DNA from: W0P28-013 sp963621145
GTDB taxonomy: Bacteria; Bacteroidota; Bacteroidia; Bacteroidales; Paludibacteraceae
Length of the DNA stretch: 35,491 bases
Assembly (NCBI GenBank): GCA_963621145.1
Contig: CAVFDI010000013.1
Location: 1-35,491, forward strand
Reading direction: 5' to 3'
The notes below the pieces were generated by a model. That model was not told where the DNA came from and searched no databases. It worked only from the letters and a program-made list of their open reading frames with translations. A program made the position numbers and the translations under genes. Position 1 is the stretch's first letter. Each line of letters opens with the position of its first letter. Positions 7,055-13,969 of this stretch are shown in pieces.

Positions 7055-9541
7055 ATGAGTGACACACCAAATAAATATTCCGAGCATCTCAATCAAGTGT
7101 TCAAATACAGTCGCGAAGAGGCGGCTCGACTGGGCAACAACGAGGTGACGCCAGAGCATTTTCTCTTGAGTCTACTTCGGATAAATGCCACAGCCGTAGA
7201 GCTTTTGCGCACGTTTCAGGTCGATTTTGCACGATTAAAAGACGAGATTGAAAACGCCATTCGCACGCGCCGTTCTGCATTATTGCCGAACACGCTTTCG
7301 CCTGCTGCCGACCGCGTTTTGCGTTTCATCGACCTTGAATGCCGCGCCACCTCGTCGGTTACTGCCGACACGCGCCATCTGCTTTTGGCACTACTCAAAT
7401 GTGGCGAAGGTGCAGCTTACGAAGCGCTCACCAGCCAAAATGTTACCTACGAAAAAGTGCGCGCCAAAGTCATCGAGCACCGCGACGTGAAGATGGGACC
7501 TGTTTTCAGCGATGAAGACGACGACGAAGATGAACGTCCAGCCGCAAAAGCGCCCACCAAATCAGCTACACAAAAGAACAGCAGCGACACGCCCGTTCTC
7601 GACCTCTTCGGGAAAGACATAACAAAAGCCGCCCTCGAGGACAAACTCGACCCAATAGTTGGACGCGACCGCGAGATTGAGCGCGTGGTTCAAATTCTCA
7701 GTCGACGCAAAAAAAATAATCCCGTACTGATAGGCGAGCCAGGCGTTGGCAAATCGGCCATTGCCGAAGGACTTGCGCTGCGCATTGTGCAACGCAAAGT
7801 GTCGCGCATTCTGTTCGACAAGCGCGTTATTTCGCTCGATATGGCTGGCATTGTGGCTGGCACAAAATATCGCGGACAGTTCGAAGAGCGCATGAAATCG
7901 CTGCTCAACGAGTTGGAGAGAAATCCGAACATCATCTTGTTCATCGACGAAATTCACACCATTGTAGGTGCTGGCGGAGCGTCTGGCTCGCTCGATGCGG
8001 CAAATATGCTGAAACCTGCTTTGGCTCGTGGCGAAATACAGTGCGTTGGAGCCACCACGCTCAACGAATATCGCCAAAGCATCGAAAAAGATGGTGCACT
8101 CGAACGCCGTTTTCAAAAGGTGATGATAGAGCCAACCACCAAAGAGGAGACATTGCAAATTCTCGAAAACATCAAATTCCGCTACGAGGATCATCATCAG
8201 GTTACCTACACGCACGAGGCGCTCGAAGCCTGCGTGAACCTGACCGACCGCTACATAAGCGACCGCTCGTTCCCCGACAAAGCCATCGACGCACTGGACG
8301 AGGTTGGATCGCGCCTGCACATGCAGAATCTGCACGTTCCGCCACACATCGAGGAGTTGGAACAGCAAATCGAAGAGAAAAACAAAGAGAAGAATGCCCT
8401 TGTGGCTGCCCAAAAATACGAACTCGCTGCCGAGGCGCGCGACTTGGTTCGTCAAATGACCGACGAACTTGCGCAAGCTAAGCAACAATGGATTGAAAGC
8501 GAAAATGCCGAGCGCGTGTCGGTTTCGGCCGACGACGTGGCACAAACCGTTTCGATGATGTCGGGCGTGCCTGTGCAACGACTCGCACAAGCCGAAGGCG
8601 AACGCTTGCTGCAGATGGCCGATCAATTGAAACACGAGGTGATTGGGCAAGATGCCGCCATCGAAAAATTAGCAAAATCGATTCTGCGCAGTCGCGTTGG
8701 ACTGAAAGATCCAAATCGACCCATCGGATCGTTCATTTTTCTCGGTCCTACGGGCGTGGGCAAAACCTATCTGGCCAAACGCCTTGCCGAGTTCATGTTT
8801 GGCAGTCAAGATGCCGTTATTCGAGTGGACATGAGCGAGTTTATGGAGAAATTCAGCGTCTCGCGACTCATTGGTGCGCCTCCAGGCTACGTGGGCTACG
8901 AAGAGGGCGGGCAACTCACCGAAAAAGTGCGTCGCAAACCCTACTCCATCGTGCTGCTCGACGAAATTGAAAAAGCGCACGCCGATGTCTACAACATGTT
9001 GCTGCAAGTGCTCGACGAAGGTCACCTGACCGATAGCATCGGTCGCAAAATCGACTTCAAAAACACCGTCATCATCATGACTTCGAATGTCGGCACACGC
9101 CAGCTGAAGGAGTTTGGACACGGCGTCGGATTCGAGCAACCATCGCAAAACAGCGAACAATATGCGCACGGCGTCATTCAAAAAGCACTGTCGAAAACCT
9201 TCTCGCCCGAATTCCTCAACCGCGTGGACGATGTCATCATTTTCGACCAACTGAGCCGCGAATCGATCTTCAAAATCATCGATCTAGAGCTTGAAAAACT
9301 CTACCAACGCATCGGAAATCTCGGTTTCAAGATAGAATTGACCGACGCTGCCAAAAATTTCTTGGCCGACAAAGGCTACGACGTGCAATATGGCGCGCGA
9401 CCGCTGCGCAGAGCCATTCAAAACCATTTGGAAGATGCGCTGGCCGAACAATTGCTCGCTGGCAATGTGAAAGCAGGCGATGTTCTGAAAGTGGATCTCG
9501 ACAGCGACGCACAAAAGCTGATTTTTACAAACAAAGACTGA
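7055..9541 (+). CDS. clpC: ClpC-type AAA+ unfoldase of the Clp protease
   Basis: This 828-aa hexameric HSP100 unfoldase feeds proteins to ClpP. Domains in order: Clp_N double repeat (1-145), an acidic linker (about 150-185), AAA+ module 1 with Walker A GEPGVGKS (Lys 233) and Walker B LFIDEIH (Asp 298, Glu 299), a short middle coiled coil with a UVR motif (about 430-475), AAA+ module 2 with Walker A GPTGVGKT (Lys 570), and the D2-small domain. The short UVR-type middle region, rather than ClpB's long propeller, and the VGF tripeptide in GHGVGFEQ (the ClpP-docking loop position) identify ClpC. Both ATP sites are intact. clpP is not in the window. grpE and dnaJ follow, making a protein-folding neighbourhood. 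A hairpin overlaps its stop codon. Confidence 0.95.
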   Translation: MSDTPNKYSEHLNQVFKYSREEAARLGNNEVTPEHFLLSLLRINATAVELLRTFQVDFARLKDEIENAIRTRRSALLPNTLSPAADRVLRFIDLECRATSSVTADTRHLLLALLKCGEGAAYEALTSQNVTYEKVRAKVIEHRDVKMGPVFSDEDDDEDERPAAKAPTKSATQKNSSDTPVLDLFGKDITKAALEDKLDPIVGRDREIERVVQILSRRKKNNPVLIGEPGVGKSAIAEGLALRIVQRKVSRILFDKRVISLDMAGIVAGTKYRGQFEERMKSLLNELERNPNIILFIDEIHTIVGAGGASGSLDAANMLKPALARGEIQCVGATTLNEYRQSIEKDGALERRFQKVMIEPTTKEETLQILENIKFRYEDHHQVTYTHEALEACVNLTDRYISDRSFPDKAIDALDEVGSRLHMQNLHVPPHIEELEQQIEEKNKEKNALVAAQKYELAAEARDLVRQMTDELAQAKQQWIESENAERVSVSADDVAQTVSMMSGVPVQRLAQAEGERLLQMADQLKHEVIGQDAAIEKLAKSILRSRVGLKDPNRPIGSFIFLGPTGVGKTYLAKRLAEFMFGSQDAVIRVDMSEFMEKFSVSRLIGAPPGYVGYEEGGQLTEKVRRKPYSIVLLDEIEKAHADVYNMLLQVLDEGHLTDSIGRKIDFKNTVIIMTSNVGTRQLKEFGHGVGFEQPSQNSEQYAHGVIQKALSKTFSPEFLNRVDDVIIFDQLSRESIFKIIDLELEKLYQRIGNLGFKIELTDAAKNFLADKGYDVQYGARPLRRAIQNHLEDALAEQLLAGNVKAGDVLKVDLDSDAQKLIFTNKD

Positions 9542-9557
9542 CAATTTGTCAGTTTTT
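9538..9557 (+). terminator. Hairpin overlapping the clpC stop codon
   Basis: ctgaca-att-tgtcag followed by five T. The first strand of the stem includes the TGA stop codon (9539-9541). The stem has only 6-7 bp, so this may be a weak terminator or attenuator between clpC and grpE. Confidence 0.55.
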
Positions 9558-9642
9558 GCTATAAAAATTGGACAAAACTCGATGGCAAACTTTTTGATAG
9601 AAAAAGGTTGCCTTGTTTTATTGAAAATGAAAACACAACGAT

Positions 9643-10230
9643 ATGAGTAAAAAACACGAAACAAAGCCAGAATCGGAGCCAAAAGCCGAGCAGCAAACTG
9701 CCGAACAGCAAACGCCCGAGACTGAAACTAAATCAGAAGAAAACGTAGCCGAAGCTACAGCCGAAGCAGAAGCAGCCGCTGAACAAAAAGTCGACTACGA
9801 AGCCAAATACAACGACCTGAACGACACACATTTACGTTTGATGGCCGAGTTCGACAACTATCGCAAACGCATGATGCGCGAGCGTGCCGACCTGATCAAA
9901 AATGCAGCAGAACGTCTTGTTACCGACCTTCTGCCCATTGTCGACGACTTCGAACGCAGCCTGAAATCGATGGAAAATGCCGCCGATGTTGCAGCCGTTT
10001 CGGAAGGCGTAAATCTGATCTATCAAAAACTGATGAGCCTGCTCAAACAACAGGGCGTGAGCGTGATTGACACTGAAAATCAAGCATTTGACGTAGAAAA
10101 GCACGAGGCTGTAACCACCATTCCAGCGCCAACCGACGATTTGAAAGGCAAAATAATCGATTGCGTACAAAAAGGCTATCAGATGAACGAAAAAATCATC
10201 AGATTCCCCAAAGTAGTAGTCGGAAAATAA
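9643..10230 (+). CDS. grpE: GrpE nucleotide exchange factor of DnaK
   Basis: This 195-aa cytoplasmic cochaperone releases ADP from DnaK. Residues 1-50 are a disordered tail made almost only of Glu, Ala, Thr, Gln and Lys, with repeated EQQT words. Residues of about 52-110 form the long dimerising helix (AEFDNYRKRMMRERADLIKN is the family signature), and the beta-wing head follows with VEKHEAV and the C-terminal KVVVGK. The length is usual for Bacteroidales. dnaJ starts 13 bases after its stop, so the two form an operon. dnaK is not in the window. I see no exact promoter box between clpC and grpE. Confidence 0.97.
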   Translation: MSKKHETKPESEPKAEQQTAEQQTPETETKSEENVAEATAEAEAAAEQKVDYEAKYNDLNDTHLRLMAEFDNYRKRMMRERADLIKNAAERLVTDLLPIVDDFERSLKSMENAADVAAVSEGVNLIYQKLMSLLKQQGVSVIDTENQAFDVEKHEAVTTIPAPTDDLKGKIIDCVQKGYQMNEKIIRFPKVVVGK

Positions 10231-10243
10231 GGAGAAAATTCCT

Positions 10244-11413
10244 ATGGACGAGAAAAAACGCGATTATTACGAAGTGCTTGGTGTGGACAAAACCGCATCG
10301 GCCGACGAGATAAAAAAAGCCTATCGCAAAAAAGCCATTCAATATCACCCCGACAAAAATCCTGGCGACAAAGAGGCCGAAGAGAAGTTCAAAGAGGCTG
10401 CCGAAGCCTACGAAGTGCTTAGCGACCCGCAAAAACGCCAACGCTACGACCAATTTGGCCACGCAGGCGTGAACGGCGCAGGCGGTTTTGGCGGTAGTGG
10501 CATGACCATGGACGACATTTTCCAAAACCTTGGCGACATTTTTGGCGGACATTTTGGAGGATTTGGCGGTGGATTCAGCGACTTTTTCGGCGGTGGATCG
10601 AGCCGTGGGCGAGGCGGCAGGCGTGTGCGCAAAGGCACCGACCTACGCGTGAAGGTGAAAGTAACCCTTTCCGAGGTGGCCAATGGAACCGAAAAGAAGC
10701 TGAAAATTGCCAAATATATTCCGTGCGAACACTGCAACGGCACTGGCTCGCGCGACGGACGCACACAGACCTGCAGCACCTGTCGCGGCACGGGCTACGT
10801 AACACAAATGCAGCGCACCATTCTCGGTCAGATGCAGACGCAATCGCCCTGCCCAACTTGCGGCGGCGAAGGCAAAACCATAGTCGACAAATGTCCGCAC
10901 TGCAACGGCGAAGGCATAGTTCGCGGCGAAGAGATAATCAGCGTGAAAATACCCGCTGGCGTAGCTGAAGGCATGCAACTATCGATGAGCGGCAAAGGCA
11001 ACGCAGCACGCCGCGGTGGCGTAAATGGCGATCTGCTAGTAGTGATTGAAGAAGAGAAAAATCCAGAACTCATTCGCGACGATAACGATTTGATTTACAA
11101 CCTGTTGCTTCCACTACCAACTGCCATTTTGGGCGGCACAGTCGAAATTCCGACCGTCGATGGCAAAGTGAAAGTGAAGATAGACAAAGGCACACAGCCT
11201 GGCAAAGTACTGCGCTTGCGCGGCAAAGGTCTGCCCGATGTAAACAACTACGGCACAGGCGATTTGCTAGTGAATGTGGGCGTTTATGTGCCAGAAAATC
11301 TCTCGTCGGACGAGAAAAAGACAATCGAACACCTTGCCGAATCGCCCAATTTTCAGCCATCGGCAGCGGCCAAAACCAACTTTTTCGCCCGTTTCAAGCA
11401 GATGTTTAGTTGA
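10244..11413 (+). CDS. dnaJ: DnaJ chaperone (Hsp40, type I)
   Basis: This 389-aa cochaperone delivers unfolded clients to DnaK and stimulates its ATPase. Seen: a J domain (about 5-70) with the HPD motif at 35-37, a Gly/Phe-rich linker (about 75-125), and a zinc domain with four CxxCxGxG repeats (Cys 161/164, 177/180, 203/206, 217/220), then two substrate-binding beta domains and a C-terminal dimerisation tail. All key residues are present. An aaggag sequence lies 10 bases before the ATG, a rare clear Shine-Dalgarno site in this window. It is co-transcribed with grpE. Confidence 0.98.
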   Translation: MDEKKRDYYEVLGVDKTASADEIKKAYRKKAIQYHPDKNPGDKEAEEKFKEAAEAYEVLSDPQKRQRYDQFGHAGVNGAGGFGGSGMTMDDIFQNLGDIFGGHFGGFGGGFSDFFGGGSSRGRGGRRVRKGTDLRVKVKVTLSEVANGTEKKLKIAKYIPCEHCNGTGSRDGRTQTCSTCRGTGYVTQMQRTILGQMQTQSPCPTCGGEGKTIVDKCPHCNGEGIVRGEEIISVKIPAGVAEGMQLSMSGKGNAARRGGVNGDLLVVIEEEKNPELIRDDNDLIYNLLLPLPTAILGGTVEIPTVDGKVKVKIDKGTQPGKVLRLRGKGLPDVNNYGTGDLLVNVGVYVPENLSSDEKKTIEHLAESPNFQPSAAAKTNFFARFKQMFS

Positions 11414-11449
11414 AAATGAGGCAGTTACAAAATTTTTCGGAAAAACATT

Positions 11450-11479
11450 TTGTCAGATAAAATAAAAGTAGTAATTTTG
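11450..11479 (+). promoter_or_regulatory. rplU-rpmA promoter, TTG-N19-TAATTTTG
   Basis: TTG at 11450-11452 and TAATTTTG at 11472-11479, exactly 19 bases apart. This matches the consensus of the Bacteroidota primary sigma factor and is the best promoter in the plus-strand half of the window. Transcription should start near 11486. Confidence 0.85.
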
Positions 11480-11485
11480 CAGTCC

Positions 11486-11571
11486 GATTCGTAAAGGGGC
11501 TTACAAGAAGCACTACCGAATGTGATATTCGGCATCTCGCCTCCCGATCTAACCAAAAATACAACACAAAA
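11486..11571 (+). promoter_or_regulatory. Structured 5' leader of rplU, candidate r-protein leader
   Basis: The predicted leader is about 86 nt long. It contains two adjacent hairpins: gctt-acaag-aagc (11499-11511) and ccgaat-gtgat-attcgg (11516-11532, a perfect 6-bp stem). Leaders of ribosomal protein operons often bind the product to repress translation; that L21 binds here is inference. Confidence 0.45.
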
Positions 11572-11886
11572 ATGTATGCAATTGTAGAAATCCTTGGACA
11601 GCAATTCAAGGTAGAGGTTGGACAAAAACTCTTTGTTCACCGCATGGAAGAGGCCGAACGTGGCTCGAAAGTTGAATTTGACAAAGTGCTTTTGATTGAC
11701 AACGATGGCAAAGTGAACGTTGGCGCACCCGTAGTAAAAGGCGCAAAAGTTGTTGCCGAAGTTGTATCGCACGTTCGTGGCGAGAAAGTGCTCGTATTTC
11801 ACAAACGTCGCCGCAAAGGCTATCGTAAATTGAATGGTCACCGTCAGAATTTCACGGAGATCTTGATTAACGAAATTGTTGCTTAA
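11572..11886 (+). CDS. rplU: 50S ribosomal protein L21
   Basis: This 104-aa protein of the large ribosomal subunit binds 23S rRNA next to L20. The family pattern is complete: it starts MYAIVEILGQQFKVE, has the central VLLIDNDGKVNVGAPVVKGAKV, and ends with the basic KRRRKGYRKLNGHRQ segment. It is the first gene of the conserved rplU-rpmA operon, with a consensus promoter and a hairpin-containing leader upstream and L27 20 bases downstream. Confidence 0.98.
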   Translation: MYAIVEILGQQFKVEVGQKLFVHRMEEAERGSKVEFDKVLLIDNDGKVNVGAPVVKGAKVVAEVVSHVRGEKVLVFHKRRRKGYRKLNGHRQNFTEILINEIVA

Positions 11887-11906
11887 CCGTTAAAAATTAG
11901 AAGAAA

Positions 11907-12167
11907 ATGGCACATAAGAAAGGTGTAGGTAGTTCGAAGAACGGTCGTGAGTCAGAAAGCAAACGACTTGGTTTGAAGATATTTGGCGGTCAATTTGCCA
12001 AAGCAGGAAACATTATCGTGCGTCAACGCGGCACAGTGCACAACCCTGGCGAAAACGTAGGCATGGGCAAAGACCACACGCTGTTTGCATTGGTCGATGG
12101 CATCGTGGTTTTCCGCAAAAAACGCGACGATAAATCGTATGTTTCGGTAACTCCCATCGAGGCGTAA
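11907..12167 (+). CDS. rpmA: 50S ribosomal protein L27
   Basis: This 86-aa protein of the large subunit reaches the peptidyl-transferase centre with its N-terminal tail. Seen: MAHKKGVGSSKNGRESESKR at the start, the family signature GNIIVRQRGT and the typical VGMGKDHTLFALVDG core. The start is direct (MAHKKG), with none of the cleavable N-terminal extension found in Firmicutes. A strong terminator follows at once, so the operon is just rplU-rpmA. Confidence 0.98.
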   Translation: MAHKKGVGSSKNGRESESKRLGLKIFGGQFAKAGNIIVRQRGTVHNPGENVGMGKDHTLFALVDGIVVFRKKRDDKSYVSVTPIEA

Positions 12168-12193
12168 CCGAATCCCATAACTCGAAATGGAAG

Positions 12194-12227
12194 ATCCCAT
12201 TCCTCGAAAAAGGAGTGGGATTTTTTG
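12194..12227 (+). terminator. Strong Rho-independent terminator of rplU-rpmA
   Basis: An 11-bp stem (atcccattcct / aggagtgggat, one G-U pair) with a 6-base loop, followed by six T. It lies 26 bases past the rpmA stop codon. Confidence 0.92.
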
Positions 12228-12243
12228 TGTGCCGATTTTTTCG

Positions 12244-12251
12244 TAATTTTG
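12244..12251 (+). promoter_or_regulatory. -7 box TAATTTTG for the sorting-domain protein
   Basis: An exact TAnnTTTG match 23 bases before the preferred ATG at 12275. It lies directly after the rpmA terminator. The only nearby TTG (12225-12227) is 16 bases upstream, closer than ideal. Confidence 0.55.
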
Positions 12252-12274
12252 CACCATCAAAAAAAATCAAAACC

Positions 12275-13486
12275 ATGAGAAAAACACTACTCTTCATCGC
12301 ACTGATAGCCGCCACAAGCGTTTCGGCACGCACCGTGAAACTGACCATGTCGGACTATTTCACTGCCGATGCACAAAAAAATTTCGCCATTAACGACGCC
12401 GACAAAGGCATCGCGCTAACCGCAACAAAAGGCACTTTTGGCGCGCAATCGGGCTTTTTCGCTGCCACAGGCGATGTGCGTGTGCAATTTGGCGGCACAC
12501 TCACCATTACAACCACCGATCCACACATCACTGCCATCGAATTCATTCTCTCATCGCAAGGCAAAGAGCGTCTGCCCGAACTCAGCGTATCGACTGGAAC
12601 AGCCACTGTTGCGAACGATCCCGACTACTCCGCCACATGGAGCGGCAGCGCACAATCGGTCGTTTTCACCGTGGGCAACAATAACTACGGCAGCAAAAGC
12701 AATGAGAGAGGACAACTCTGTTTCACCGCCATTCGCATAGAGACGGACGGCACTGGCAGCGACGACGACGACACGCCCGACCTCACCAAAGAGTACCCAA
12801 TAACGCAAGGACGCGCCTTCTTCTATGGCACGAAATACAGCACAAACAACAACTTCATGATCGAACTCTACTCCGATGGTATCAGTTTTGGCACGCAAGA
12901 TGGCGACGAAACCATCGAAGGCACGGGAACTTATGCCACATTCGACCTCTACACCGCCAATGGCAAATCGTTCGTTGGTTCGTATTCGTCGGACAAAGGC
13001 ACAAATGTTGGCGGATTGGCCACAGGAAGCAGCAATTCGTCGCAATGGCATGTGTGCGGGCGCGGCAACTGCGCGTCGGCAGTCATTCGGAGCGGTTCGG
13101 TCAGCATCACCTGCACCGAGAGCGGCAAATACAACGTAACCTACGACATAGTCGACGACGAAGGCAATAGCCACAAAGCGAGCGCTAAATGCTTGACTAT
13201 CAACGTAAAACAAGAAAACGGCAGCAACTACACCGTGTCGAACACCTGCACCGACAGCGATGTCGAAGAGACAGCTCTCAACGCCACAGAATTGAGCAAT
13301 CAGATTTTTGCGGAGAATGGCGAAATTGTGGTAGAATGCGGTGCGCCAGCCGATGTGGTCATCTATTCACTTCTAGGACAAAAGATTGGCGAACAGCAAC
13401 AAGCCACGCATTTTCAGCTAGTCGCACAAGCGGGAATTTATGTGGTGCGCATTGGCAATCGCGCCACAAAGATTGTGGTGAAATAA
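12275..13486 (+). CDS. Secreted protein with C-terminal T9SS sorting domain
   Basis: This is a 403-aa exported beta-rich protein. The frame opens at 12215, but the ATG at 12275 is preferred because it starts a clean signal peptide (MRKTLLFIALIAATSVSA) and follows a -7 box. Residues of about 20-165 form a beta-sandwich-like module ending in a DDDD linker, and about 170-320 a second one with a Gly/Ser/Asn-rich surface and paired Cys. The last 60 or so residues match the type A sorting signal of the type IX secretion system: VVIYSLLGQKIGE, then FQLVAQAGIYVVRIGN, ending in KIVVK. It would be carried across the outer membrane and attached or released by T9SS (family knowledge). Its own activity is unknown; polysaccharide binding is a guess. 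Confidence 0.8.
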   Translation: MRKTLLFIALIAATSVSARTVKLTMSDYFTADAQKNFAINDADKGIALTATKGTFGAQSGFFAATGDVRVQFGGTLTITTTDPHITAIEFILSSQGKERLPELSVSTGTATVANDPDYSATWSGSAQSVVFTVGNNNYGSKSNERGQLCFTAIRIETDGTGSDDDDTPDLTKEYPITQGRAFFYGTKYSTNNNFMIELYSDGISFGTQDGDETIEGTGTYATFDLYTANGKSFVGSYSSDKGTNVGGLATGSSNSSQWHVCGRGNCASAVIRSGSVSITCTESGKYNVTYDIVDDEGNSHKASAKCLTINVKQENGSNYTVSNTCTDSDVEETALNATELSNQIFAENGEIVVECGAPADVVIYSLLGQKIGEQQQATHFQLVAQAGIYVVRIGNRATKIVVK

Positions 13487-13489
13487 ACC

Positions 13490-13969
13490 TCATTCAATCG
13501 TTTTCAAGATCAAATCGGGTTCGAAGCCACGACTTTGGGCAAAGCGTAGCAGCTTGTTGCGGCGTTGATACTCGTCATCGCCACGCAGGGTGCGCTCCTT
13601 GGCGTGCAGCAAGTCGGCAAGTTGTTGGCGATATTCATCATCGGATATTTGCGCCAAAGCCGCCGCAATGCATTCCGACGGCAGACCTTTTGCGCGCAGC
13701 ATCATGCCAATTTTGATTCGTCCCCAGTGGTTGAAACGAAATTTATCGCGCACAAAAGCCTCGCAGTAGCGCATTTCCGAAATGTAATTTTGATCGACAA
13801 GATAATCGACAATGCGCGCAACATCAGCCTCTGCTGCGCCCCACTGACGCAGTTTTTCGCTCACTTCGGCACAACAATGTTCCGCCATGGCGCAATAGGC
13901 CGAGGCTTTGAACAGCAGTTCGTCGTACGAGAACGTTTTAGCGGATTTTTTGGTTGTAGAATTGCGCAT
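13490..13969 (-). CDS. recX: RecX, modulator of RecA
   Basis: This cytoplasmic protein of about 159 aa binds RecA filaments and limits their activity. Seen: three tandem three-helix repeats typical of RecX, with family patterns VSEKLRQWG, IVDYLVDQNYISEMRYCEAFVRDKF, and WGRIKIGMMLRAKGLPSECIAAAL. The start used is ATG at 13969; a TTG five codons upstream (13984) is possible. Either way, its 5' end lies inside the 3' end of porW (stop at 13938), so translation is probably coupled to porW. Its 3' end faces the sorting-domain gene with only three bases between the stop codons. recA is not in the window. Confidence 0.9.
   Translation of the reverse strand: MRNSTTKKSAKTFSYDELLFKASAYCAMAEHCCAEVSEKLRQWGAAEADVARIVDYLVDQNYISEMRYCEAFVRDKFRFNHWGRIKIGMMLRAKGLPSECIAAALAQISDDEYRQQLADLLHAKERTLRGDDEYQRRNKLLRFAQSRGFEPDLILKTIE

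Noticed and set aside
7562..8650. 362-aa open frame opposite clpC
   Set aside because: The ATPase motifs are all in the plus-strand frame; the antisense frame is a composition artefact.
7055..9541. ClpB disaggregase for the clpC gene
   Set aside because: The middle domain is short and UVR-like and the second module has the VGF ClpP-loop; ClpB has a long coiled-coil insertion and no such loop.
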